Shown here piece by piece: positions 42,901-50,472 of a stretch of 64,000 bases of DNA (positions are counted from its first letter, which is position 1; each line of letters starts with the position of its first letter). Below the pieces are notes generated by a model. The model was not told the origin of the DNA and searched no databases. It saw only the letters and a list, made by a program, of their open reading frames with translations. The DNA comes from Panacagrimonas sp965216845 (GTDB taxonomy: Bacteria > Pseudomonadota > Gammaproteobacteria > Nevskiales > Nevskiaceae). A program made the translations under genes and the position numbers. The stretch spans positions 2,976,001 through 3,040,000 of the forward strand of contig OZ244200.1 of assembly GCA_965216845.1 (NCBI GenBank), read 5' to 3'.

Positions 42901-43004
42901 CACCGTCGCCGTGCGGCCGGATCAAAGCGCTGCGCACGCATCAACGTCTGCGATTGGATGGCCAAATTCACGGCACCACTACAGTACGCCTCAACCGCGG
43001 GCGG

Positions 43005-43910
43005 TCAGCGAATCAGCAGGGTGGGTATTCGCACTGCGCGCAGCAGGTCGCTGGTGATGCTGCCGGTGAGCATTCGGCGCAGGGGCGAGTGACTGTAGGC
43101 GCCCATGATGAGCAGGCCGATGTCGTGGTCGAGGATGTATCGGGACAGGCTGCGTTCGGGGTCTCCAGGGATGCGGACCGGATTGACTTGCGCGTATCCG
43201 GCGTCGGCGAGGTCGCGCGCGGCACTGTCGAGTGCTTTACTGGCGTCTTTGTCTGCGGCGTGGCCGGACAGGACGATGTCGATGCTCAGGCCTTTGAGCC
43301 AGGGCAGCGCGGCGATGCGCTGGAGTCGCCGGCGGGCGCTGCCGCTGGCGTCGAAGGCGAGCATGAGCCGTTGGGGTTCGACGAAGGGCTCGGCCACGGT
43401 GAGTATCGGCTTGCGGATGCTGCGAACGATCCCTTCGATGTTTCTGCCGAGGTCGCGTTGGGTGGCGCCAGCGGAGCTTCCGCGCCGACCGAGTACGTAC
43501 AAGGCGGTTTCGGATTGCAGTTCGATCAGGGTTTCTTCGAGCTGGCCGTGGCGTTGTCGCACATCAACGTTGTCCAGGCGCTGTTCTGGGGGCCGTCCGG
43601 CTGCCGGGGCGCAGGCACGTTCGCGCAGCTGATTGAGCAGTACGCGGCCTTGGTCGCGCATCTGCCGGCTGCGTTGTTCGTCGTCGGACGAAAGTTCCTG
43701 CAACAGCTGATCCTGGGCGTCGATGCCGATGGCGCCGCTGTGATCCTTGCCGTGACTGATTTCCGGGTGACGGTCCAGTACGTGCAGCAATTCAAGCGAC
43801 CAGCCGCTGTTGCGGGCGATCCATGCGGCATGGTCGACGATGGTGCCGGCGTAGCTGGAGTGATCCACACAGGCGCGGATCAGCGGCGCTGTTTGAGCTT
43901 GCGTGACCAC
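43005..43910 (-). CDS. Tandem universal stress protein
   Basis: A 301-residue protein with two UspA-like domains (about 5-155 and 160-300). The second ends with a nucleotide-site-like run LLIMGAYSHSPLRRMLTG that departs from the usual GxxGxxxxxxxxxGS spacing at the second glycine; the first has YVLGRRGSSAGATQRDLG. The start is a GTG overlapping the TAG of the SulP gene by one base, so it is translationally coupled to that transporter. The role is likely a stress or nucleotide-sensing regulator of, or companion to, anion transport; this is inferred only from coupling. Confidence 0.85.
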   Translation of the reverse strand: MVTQAQTAPLIRACVDHSSYAGTIVDHAAWIARNSGWSLELLHVLDRHPEISHGKDHSGAIGIDAQDQLLQELSSDDEQRSRQMRDQGRVLLNQLRERACAPAAGRPPEQRLDNVDVRQRHGQLEETLIELQSETALYVLGRRGSSAGATQRDLGRNIEGIVRSIRKPILTVAEPFVEPQRLMLAFDASGSARRRLQRIAALPWLKGLSIDIVLSGHAADKDASKALDSAARDLADAGYAQVNPVRIPGDPERSLSRYILDHDIGLLIMGAYSHSPLRRMLTGSITSDLLRAVRIPTLLIR

Positions 43911-45388
43911 TAATGCCCCATCAGTTTTTCGACATCGGCGGCGCGGTCGTGAACGGCGAAGCGGTCCACCATGGTTGCGCTGGCCTGATTCAGGCCGATG
44001 ACTTCGACCTGGGTGCCTTCACGCCGGAATTTGACGATGATTTTGTCCAGCGCGTCGATGGCGGTGACATCCCAGAAGTGTGAACCGCTGACATCGATCA
44101 CGACTTTCTCGATCACTTCGCGGAAGTCGATGGCGGCGAAGAAGCGGCCAGCGGATGCGAAGAACAATTGCCCGGTGACGGTATAGCGCCGCACCCGGCC
44201 TTCCTGCTCGACACGCGAGGCAACGTGAAATACCTGTCCGACCTTGTGCGCGAAGAAGATGCCCGAGGCCAGCACGCCCACCAGCACGCCCTGCGCCAGA
44301 TCATGGGTCAGCACAGTGACGATGACGGTGGCCAGCATGACCACGCTGGAACTCGCCGGCAGGGTTTTCAGGTCGCCGATGGAGGCCCAGCGGAAGGTGC
44401 CGATGGAGACCATGATCATCACCGCCACCAGCGCCGCCATCGGAATCTGGGCCACCCACTGATCGGCGAAGAGGATCATCAACAGCAGAAAGACGCCGGC
44501 GGAGAAGGTGGACAGGCGGCCCCGGCCGCCGGATTTCACGTTGATGACGGACTGCCCGATCATCGCGCAACCGGCCATGCCGCCCAGAAAGCCGGCGGCG
44601 ATATTGGATACGCCCTGTCCGGCGCATTCGCGGTTCTTGTCGCTGGGGGTATCGGTCAGCTCGTCCACGATGGATGCGGTCATCAGCGACTCCAGCAAGC
44701 CCACCACCGCCAGTGTCGCGGAGTACGGCAGGATGATCCACAGCGTTTCCAGGTTCAGCGGCACATCCGGCCACAGGAACACCGGCAATTGATCGGGCAG
44801 CTGGCCGAGGTCGCCCACGGTGCGAATATCCAGTCCCATGATCATGCAGACGGCCGTCAATACCAGGATGGCGATCAATGGCGAAGGCACCGCCCGCGTC
44901 AGGTAGGGGAACAGGTAGATGATGCCCAGACCCGCCGCGGTCATGGCGTAGACCTGCCAGTTGGCGTTGTTCAGCTCCGGCAACTGCGCCATGAAGATCA
45001 GGATCGCCAGCGCGTTGACGAAGCCGGTGATCACCGAGCGCGAGACAAAGCGCATCAGCGCGCCGAGCTTGAACAGGCCCGCCAGAATCTGAAGCACGCC
45101 GGTGAGTACCGTGGCGGCCAGCAGATATTCAAGGCCGTGATCCTTGACCAGCGTCACCATGACCAGCGCCATGGCACCGGTGGCGGCGGAGATCATCCCC
45201 GGACGTCCGCCGGTGAAGGCGATCACCACCGCGATGCAGAACGAAGCGTACAGGCCGACTTTCGGGTCCACGCCGGCAATCACCGAAAAGGCGATGGCCT
45301 CCGGGATCAAAGCCAGTGCGACCACCAACCCGGCGAGCAGGTCGTTGCGTATATTGGCGAGCCAGTCCTGGCGAAGGGTCTTGATCAA
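43910..45388 (-). CDS. SulP-family anion transporter with STAS domain
   Basis: A secondary transporter of the SLC26/SulP family, 492 residues, for sulfate, bicarbonate or dicarboxylates. About 10-12 membrane segments span residues 10-390; the conserved start region DLLAGLVVALALIPEAIAFS and GLYASFCIAVVIAFTGGRPG are typical. A C-terminal STAS domain (about 400-490) contains VIDVSGSHFWDVTAIDALDK. I place the start at TTG 45388 (AAGGA 8 nt upstream; the protein then begins IKTLRQDWLANIRNDLL); the frame opens another 99 codons upstream without homology. It is coupled to a universal stress protein. The substrate cannot be decided; SulP-type Na/bicarbonate uptake and sulfate uptake are both candidates. 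Confidence 0.88.
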   Translation of the reverse strand: MIKTLRQDWLANIRNDLLAGLVVALALIPEAIAFSVIAGVDPKVGLYASFCIAVVIAFTGGRPGMISAATGAMALVMVTLVKDHGLEYLLAATVLTGVLQILAGLFKLGALMRFVSRSVITGFVNALAILIFMAQLPELNNANWQVYAMTAAGLGIIYLFPYLTRAVPSPLIAILVLTAVCMIMGLDIRTVGDLGQLPDQLPVFLWPDVPLNLETLWIILPYSATLAVVGLLESLMTASIVDELTDTPSDKNRECAGQGVSNIAAGFLGGMAGCAMIGQSVINVKSGGRGRLSTFSAGVFLLLMILFADQWVAQIPMAALVAVMIMVSIGTFRWASIGDLKTLPASSSVVMLATVIVTVLTHDLAQGVLVGVLASGIFFAHKVGQVFHVASRVEQEGRVRRYTVTGQLFFASAGRFFAAIDFREVIEKVVIDVSGSHFWDVTAIDALDKIIVKFRREGTQVEVIGLNQASATMVDRFAVHDRAADVEKLMGH

Positions 45389-45562
45389 ACGGGCGTGTCC
45401 TTTGCGGCCGCGCCCGGCCTCGGGATGAGTGCCAGAATCAGGCCGGATTGTTGAATGCCAAGCGAGCCGCCGCCGCCAAAATTTCGGCGACAACGCGCGC
45501 ACGGACCATGCGTGGCGAACCGTGCCGACAACGGCGCGGGCAGGCGCGCGCACTCTACTTGT

Positions 45563-45673
45563 TTTGCTGCAATGCAGCAAATATTGCATCATCACCCGGG
45601 CCGGCGTTTCGGAGCTTTGCGCCGCCCATTGCTCGGATCCGGGCAATGGGGTCAAGCGCTGACGACGCTTGAC
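45563..45673. promoter_or_regulatory. Three palindromes in the sulP/cstA intergenic region
   Basis: Three perfect 8-bp inverted repeats: TTTGCTGC-AAT-GCAGCAAA (45563-45581), CCCATTGC with GCAATGGG around CGGATCCG (45625-45650), and GTCAAGCG-CTGACGA-CGCTTGAC (45651-45673). The last two are back to back. They lie 100-215 bp before the cstA ATG. No other feature is seen in the 390-bp gap. Confidence 0.55.
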
Positions 45674-45778
45674 AGTCACCGGCAAGTTGAAAGACTAGGC
45701 GGCTTGTTGTCGGCAATTCATCTCCAGCACTGTCATGATCGGTCAAGCAATCCAGGCAATGAAATCGAGACTTTTCCC

Positions 45779-47431
45779 ATGAACGCGGCTCTGGCCTGCC
45801 TGATCGGTCTGTGTATTTTCGCCCTCGGTTATCGATATTACTCACGCTATCTGGCGGTACAGGTGTTCGGCCTGAAGGACGACGAACCGGTGCCATCGCG
45901 CGAACTGGAAGATGGCGTGGACTACGTGCCAACGCCCAAGCCGGTGTTGTTCGGCCATCACTACTCGTCCATCGCCGGCGCCGCGCCGATTATTGGTCCG
46001 GCCATCGCCATCGTGTGGGGATGGGTCCCGGCGCTGGTTTGGGTGGTACTGGGCACCGTGCTGATGGGCGCGGTGCATGATTTTTCGACCTTGGTGCTAT
46101 CGGTTCGACACCAGGGACGTTCGGTCGGCAGCATCGTGGCCGACGTGATCGGTCCGCGAACGCGCGTGCTGTTCCTGCTGGTGATTTTCTTTCTGGTGAT
46201 GCTGGTGATTGCGGTATTCGCCCAAGCCATCGCCAATCTGTTCATTGCCAAGCCCGGCGCCGTGATTCCGGTGAACTTTTCCACCATCGTTGCGGTATTG
46301 ATCGGCTGGGCCTGTTACAAGCGCAAGGCCAATTTGCTCTGGCCGTCCATCGCCGCGCTGGTGTCGCTTTACGCAATGGTCTGGGTTGGCGAGCGTTTTC
46401 CGATCTCACTGGAAGGCTTGTTCGGTGAGCAAACGCATACGGCCTGGGTGATTGCGCTACTGATGTATTCGCTGGTCGCCAGCATCCTGCCGGTCTGGTT
46501 GCTGTTGCAGCCACGCGACTACGTCAACAGCCATCAGTTGCTGGTGGGCTTGTCGCTGCTGATCCTGGGCATCGTCATTGCGCAACCGCAGTTCGTCGCG
46601 CCTGCGTTCAACCAGGCGCCCGCCGACGCACCCAACTGGTTCCCCTTTCTGTTCGTCACCATCGCCTGCGGGGCGATTTCCGGGTTTCATGGTCTGGTTT
46701 CCTCCGGCACCACCAGCAAGCAACTGTCCTGTGCCAGCGATGCGCGATTGATCGGCTACGGCGGCATGCTGGGCGAAGGCACATTGGCGATGATTTCCAC
46801 GCTCGCCGTGGGGGCCGGGCTGGCGGACTGGGGGTCGCACTATCACAGCTTTGGAGCGGCCGCCAAACATGGCGTCGCCAATTTTGTGGAAGGCGCGGCC
46901 AGCTTCCTGGGCGCGCTGGGAATGGGGACCGGACTGGCCGAAACCCTGGTCGCCGTCCTGGTGATTTCCTTCGCCGCGACCAGCCTGGATACCGGCGTGC
47001 GCATTCAACGCTACATCCTGCATGAATTGGGCGAGATCTATCGCATTGGGATTCTGGCGAATCGCTATGTCGCCGGACTGATCGCGGTCAGCCTGCCCTT
47101 GCTGCTCGTTCTGGGCGGACAGGCCAGCGAACTATGGCCCTTGTTCGGCAGCAGCAATCAGCTTCTGGCTGGCCTGTCACTGACCCTGATCACCGTCTGG
47201 TTGTATCGCATGGGGCGACCGTGGGCAGCGCTTGGCGTGCCGATGGTATTGGTGTTGGCGCTTGCCGGCTTTGCGATGATGCTGAACCTGAGTGAGTTCG
47301 TGCAGAAAGGAAATTATCTGCTGGCCTGTATCGGCGCCATCATTCTGGCACTGGAAGTCTGGGTGGTGATCGAAGCCGTTGGCGCTGTCTCACGCTTGCG
47401 CGGCGCGCGCGGCGGCACCGCGGCGAACTGA
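45779..47431 (+). CDS. cstA: CstA-family pyruvate/peptide transporter (carbon starvation protein)
   Basis: An inner-membrane protein of 550 residues with about 14-16 hydrophobic segments. CstA-family hallmarks are HHYSSIAGAAPIIGPAIAI near residue 60, HDFSTLVLSVRHQGRS, GFHGLVSSGTTSKQL and SFAATSLDTGVRIQRYIL. Characterised members import pyruvate or peptides and are induced when carbon is limiting. ATG 45779 gives MNAALACLIGLCIFALGYRY; the longer frame adds 108 codons of upstream DNA. The shorter length (E. coli CstA about 700) matches the compact BtsT/CstA form. The upstream region is rich in palindromes, suggesting transcriptional or leader control. Confidence 0.9.
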   Translation: MNAALACLIGLCIFALGYRYYSRYLAVQVFGLKDDEPVPSRELEDGVDYVPTPKPVLFGHHYSSIAGAAPIIGPAIAIVWGWVPALVWVVLGTVLMGAVHDFSTLVLSVRHQGRSVGSIVADVIGPRTRVLFLLVIFFLVMLVIAVFAQAIANLFIAKPGAVIPVNFSTIVAVLIGWACYKRKANLLWPSIAALVSLYAMVWVGERFPISLEGLFGEQTHTAWVIALLMYSLVASILPVWLLLQPRDYVNSHQLLVGLSLLILGIVIAQPQFVAPAFNQAPADAPNWFPFLFVTIACGAISGFHGLVSSGTTSKQLSCASDARLIGYGGMLGEGTLAMISTLAVGAGLADWGSHYHSFGAAAKHGVANFVEGAASFLGALGMGTGLAETLVAVLVISFAATSLDTGVRIQRYILHELGEIYRIGILANRYVAGLIAVSLPLLLVLGGQASELWPLFGSSNQLLAGLSLTLITVWLYRMGRPWAALGVPMVLVLALAGFAMMLNLSEFVQKGNYLLACIGAIILALEVWVVIEAVGAVSRLRGARGGTAAN

Positions 47432-47579
47432 ATCGCCCGCTGTGGCGGCACCAGGACATCCGAACCACGATGCGCCACATGCCGCGGCCGAGGACGCGAA
47501 AGCGATCGATCGGATTTTCGGTCACGTTTCGGTCACGTCTGCGAAATGTGTCGCTTGAAACGCTCGTAAGTCATTGACT

Positions 47580-47654
47580 TGGTGGACAGTACTGGGATCG
47601 AACCAGTGACCCCCGCCGTGTGAAGGCGGTGCTCTACCGCTGAGCTAACTGTCC
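47580..47654 (-). tRNA. tRNA-Val (anticodon CAC)
   Basis: On the minus strand a full cloverleaf: acceptor GGACAGT paired with ACTGTCC, D-arm GCTC...GAGC, anticodon stem CCGCC/GGCGG with loop TTCACAC (anticodon CAC, reading GUG), T-arm CTGG-TTCGATC-CCAG, discriminator A and an encoded CCA. It is 75 nt including CCA. The 148 bp between cstA and this gene hold nothing else certain. Confidence 0.97.
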
Positions 47655-47678
47655 AGCATCAACAAATGCGAGCCGCGC

Positions 47679-47707
47679 ATCTTAGGCGCGGCGTCGGGCA
47701 AGGTCAA
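47679..47707 (-). promoter_or_regulatory. Promoter of tRNA-Val
   Basis: -35 TTGACC (47702-47707), exactly 17 nt, -10 TAAGAT (47679-47684), followed by the tRNA 25 nt later. The -35 hexamer overlaps the maoC stop codon. Confidence 0.82.
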
Positions 47708-48153
47708 TCCGGTCTACGGCCAAAAATGGCTTTGCTGCGCATCAGGAGAACGGTTTCTCCGTCACCATCCTTCAAGGTACATTCGCAAAACACCACGCCA
47801 CGATCCGGCTTGCTCCTGGAGGGTTTGACGTCCAGAACCTGATAGGTGCCGGTCAACGGGTCATCTGGCCGTACCGGCTTGAGCCAACGGATCTCGTCAA
47901 CGCCTGGTGAGCCCATGCTCGACGAGTGTTTGGCCATGCCATCGACCATCAGCCGCATCAGCAGGCCACAACCATGCCAGCCACTGGCGACCAAACCACC
48001 GAACATCGACGCCTTGGCCTTTTCCTTGTCCAGATGGAAATACTGCGGATCAAACTGCTCCGCAAATTCAATGATCTCCTGTTCAGTCGTCGAAATGCAG
48101 CCCAGCTCGATGACTTCACCCACGGTGAAATCTTCAAAGTATCTGAAATTCAT
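47704..48153 (-). CDS. MaoC-family (R)-specific enoyl-CoA hydratase-like protein
   Basis: A 149-residue hot-dog-fold protein. The hydratase-2 motif appears as FDPQYFHLDKEKA (Asp and His five residues apart) and is followed by GGLVASGWHGCGLLMRLM, the usual second helix. Family members hydrate 2-enoyl-CoA in fatty-acid breakdown or PHA precursor supply. It ends at the tRNA promoter and starts 7 bp after tadA, suggesting a tadA-maoC transcript. The substrate chain length is unknown. Confidence 0.9.
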   Translation of the reverse strand: MNFRYFEDFTVGEVIELGCISTTEQEIIEFAEQFDPQYFHLDKEKAKASMFGGLVASGWHGCGLLMRLMVDGMAKHSSSMGSPGVDEIRWLKPVRPDDPLTGTYQVLDVKPSRSKPDRGVVFCECTLKDGDGETVLLMRSKAIFGRRPD

Positions 48154-48160
48154 CGTTCAA

Positions 48161-48622
48161 CTATTTGGTTCTTTTGCGTTTGAAAAACTGGCGCAACATC
48201 TGCGCACATTCTGCCTGCATGATTCCACCTTCCCATGCCACTCGATGGTTCAGGCGGGGATTGGCGATGATGTCATAGACCGAGGTCACGGCACCCGCCT
48301 TCGGGTCGTAAGCACCGAAAATCAGGCGTTGGACGCGGGCATGAATGATCACCCCGGCGCACATCGTGCAAGGCTCCAGGGTCACATACAAGGTTGAACC
48401 GGGGATTCGATAGTTGCCGACCTTGGCACAAGCCTGGCGGATGGCCAGCAGTTCTGCGTGCGCACATGGATCACTGCTGGCGATGGGACGATTTCTGCCT
48501 TCGCCGATGACCTGGCCGTCCGTCACCAGAACCGCGCCCACCGGAACCTCATCCTCGGCCTCGGCCTGATGCGCCAACTGCAGCGCACGGCGCATGAATT
48601 GAAGGTCAGCGTCGGACGGCAT
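48161..48622 (-). CDS. tadA: tRNA-specific adenosine deaminase
   Basis: Converts A34 to inosine in tRNA-Arg(ACG); essential in most bacteria. 153 residues; catalytic HAELLAIRQA (zinc His and proton-shuttling Glu) and PCTMCAGVI (two zinc cysteines) are intact. It begins at ATG 48622. The 123 bp between its start and the serS duplication (48623-48745) hold no recognised feature beyond its own promoter region. Confidence 0.95.
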   Translation of the reverse strand: MPSDADLQFMRRALQLAHQAEAEDEVPVGAVLVTDGQVIGEGRNRPIASSDPCAHAELLAIRQACAKVGNYRIPGSTLYVTLEPCTMCAGVIIHARVQRLIFGAYDPKAGAVTSVYDIIANPRLNHRVAWEGGIMQAECAQMLRQFFKRKRTK

Positions 48623-48745
48623 GGGCGGTCATGACAATGGGCAGATGCAACGACCGCACACGGTCTTGATTGGCAACCTCGTTTGCGCACGTCAACGCCG
48701 TGTGCGAAATGACCCCAAACGCCGGACGGCCAGACAAGTGCTTCA

Positions 48746-50144
48746 GGGGCTGACACCGCATCACTTTGTCAGCCGATGCGTTCCAGTCCGCCCAGGTAGG
48801 GCTGCAGCGCGGCTGGAATGCGGAAGCCGCCGGTTGGCAGCTGGCCGTTCTCCATGAGCGCCACCAGCGTGCGTCCCACGGCCAGGCCCGAGCCGTTGAG
48901 CGTATGCAACAGCGCGGTCTTGCCGGTGGCCGGATCGCGGTATCGCGCTTTCATGCGCCGCGCCTGGAAATCTTCAAAATTGGAACAGGAGCTGATTTCC
49001 CGATAGCGGCGCTGTGACGGCAACCACACTTCAAGGTCGTAAGTCCGGGCGGCGGAGAAACCCATATCACCGGCACACAAGGCAACCACCCGATACGGCA
49101 GCTCCAGCTGTTGCAGCACCGCTTCTGCGTTGGCGGTGAGTGATTCCAGCGCCGCCTCCGAATCTTCAGGCTTGACCGCTTGCACCAGTTCCACCTTCTC
49201 AAACTGATGCTGGCGAATCATGCCGCGCGTGTCCTTGCCAGCCGAGCCCGCCTCGGAACGAAAACAGGGCGTATGCGCCACCCACTTTCTGGGCAAGTCC
49301 TCCGCGGCGGCGATTTCATCGCGCAGCAGGTTGGTGACCGGTACTTCGGCCGTCGGAATCAGGTACCAGTCGGGGCTGTCCTTGAGCGCAAACAAATCCG
49401 CTTCAAATTTCGGCAACTGTCCGGTGCCCCGTAGAGACGCGGCATTGACCACATAAGGCACGTACAGCTCTTCATAGCCGTGCTCGCGCGTGTGAAGATC
49501 CAGCATGAACTGGATCAGGGCGCGATGCAGTCGCGCCAGCTCACCGCGCAATACCGAAAACCGCGCGCCGCTCAGCTTGGCAGCTGCAGCAAAATCCAGC
49601 AGCCCGGCACTTTCGCCAATCTCAACGTGATCCTTGGCGTTTTCGGCCTGACCAGGCGCCCCCCAGCGTCGCACTTCGAGGTTTTGTTCCTCACTCAGAC
49701 CATCCGGCACCCAGGCCTGCGGCGTATTCGGAAGCTGCAGCACGAAAGCTTCCATGCGCGTCTGAATCTCGTCCAGCTCGGCGTTGGCCGCGTCCATGTC
49801 CGAACCCAGCGCGGAGACCTCGGCCATGATTTGCGACACGTCTTCCCCACGCGATTTGGCCTGTCCGATCAGCTTCGACCTGGCGTTGCGCTCGGCGCGC
49901 AACTGCTCGGTCCGCGTTTGCACTTGCTTCCTGCGCGCTTCGGTAGCATTCAGAAAGTCCAGATCCAGGGCAAAACCGCGCCGCGCCAGCTGTGCGGCAA
50001 CGTCTTGAGACTCGGTGCGCAGTCGTTTGGGGTCCAGCATGTTCGATCAACAGGTCAAAAAAGGCGCCGAATTATCGCGGCTCCGCAGCAATCAGGAAAA
50101 CGCCAGCCGAAACAGTCCCACCCCAGTGGCACAGGCCAGCAGCG
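48746..50144. repeat. 1,399-bp direct repeat, copy 2 (serS plus crcB 3' end)
   Basis: Same orientation and apparently identical to 18280-19678. On its right the sequence continues into complete crcB and the conserved rarA-lolA-ftsK block. On its left, homology to copy 1 ends within the serS 3' hairpin, so only one arm of the hairpin is present. Confidence 0.97.
48769..50040 (-). CDS. serS: Seryl-tRNA synthetase, copy 2 (at the conserved locus)
   Basis: Protein sequence identical over 423 residues to the copy at 18303. This copy has its expected upstream neighbours ftsK-lolA-rarA-crcB, all overlapping or close on the same strand, 51 bp after the crcB stop. Its downstream flank differs from copy 1: only the 24 bp of repeat after the stop, then unrelated sequence before tadA. 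Both copies keep every class II motif, so both could be expressed. Cells normally carry one serS; a second one may matter for serine starvation or be an assembly artefact. Confidence 0.95.
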   Translation of the reverse strand: MLDPKRLRTESQDVAAQLARRGFALDLDFLNATEARRKQVQTRTEQLRAERNARSKLIGQAKSRGEDVSQIMAEVSALGSDMDAANAELDEIQTRMEAFVLQLPNTPQAWVPDGLSEEQNLEVRRWGAPGQAENAKDHVEIGESAGLLDFAAAAKLSGARFSVLRGELARLHRALIQFMLDLHTREHGYEELYVPYVVNAASLRGTGQLPKFEADLFALKDSPDWYLIPTAEVPVTNLLRDEIAAAEDLPRKWVAHTPCFRSEAGSAGKDTRGMIRQHQFEKVELVQAVKPEDSEAALESLTANAEAVLQQLELPYRVVALCAGDMGFSAARTYDLEVWLPSQRRYREISSCSNFEDFQARRMKARYRDPATGKTALLHTLNGSGLAVGRTLVALMENGQLPTGGFRIPAALQPYLGGLERIG

Positions 50145-50472
50145 ACAGGGTGACATTCATCGACACATAAAGCGCGGTACTCAACAGGCCCGCGCTCTGC
50201 CATAGCTGAAGCGTATCCAGGGAAAAAGCGGAGAAGGTGGTGAAACCGCCCAGCACGCCGGTCATCAGCCCCAGACGCAACCATTCAGGGCTGGGTCGCT
50301 GCAGAAAAAGCGCAAACAGCAGGCCCATCACCAGGCTGCCGAGCACGTTCACCGCCAGCGTGCCGAGCGGCCAGTCCGGCCATGCGGATCGGGATGCGAG
50401 CGTCAGCAGATATCGCAACAGAGATCCCAAGGCACCGCCAACACTCACAGCCAGCAAGATGTGCGCGCTCAC
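50092..50472 (-). CDS. crcB: CrcB/Fluc fluoride channel
   Basis: A small fluoride-exporting membrane channel, 126 residues with four helices. Signature GGALGSLLRYLL near the start, NVLGSLVMGLL and GGFTTFSAFSLD (the phenylalanine box and sodium site) are intact. It starts within the rarA stop (ATGA), so no fluoride riboswitch can precede it as a private leader, and none was seen. The last 17 codons are part of the serS duplication. Confidence 0.94.
   Translation of the reverse strand: MSAHILLAVSVGGALGSLLRYLLTLASRSAWPDWPLGTLAVNVLGSLVMGLLFALFLQRPSPEWLRLGLMTGVLGGFTTFSAFSLDTLQLWQSAGLLSTALYVSMNVTLSLLACATGVGLFRLAFS

Noticed and set aside
42954..43913. 319-codon plus-strand frame after the membrane fusion protein, considered as a pump remnant
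   Set aside because: It is Gly/Ala/Val-rich without membrane segments and is antisense to the universal stress protein; no RND sequence is present.
47519..47536. CGGTCAC-GTTT-CGGTCAC, a 7-4-7 direct repeat resembling a PhoB box on the plus strand
   Set aside because: No plus-strand gene starts downstream for more than 7 kb and no -10 at the right distance; probably a chance repeat after cstA.
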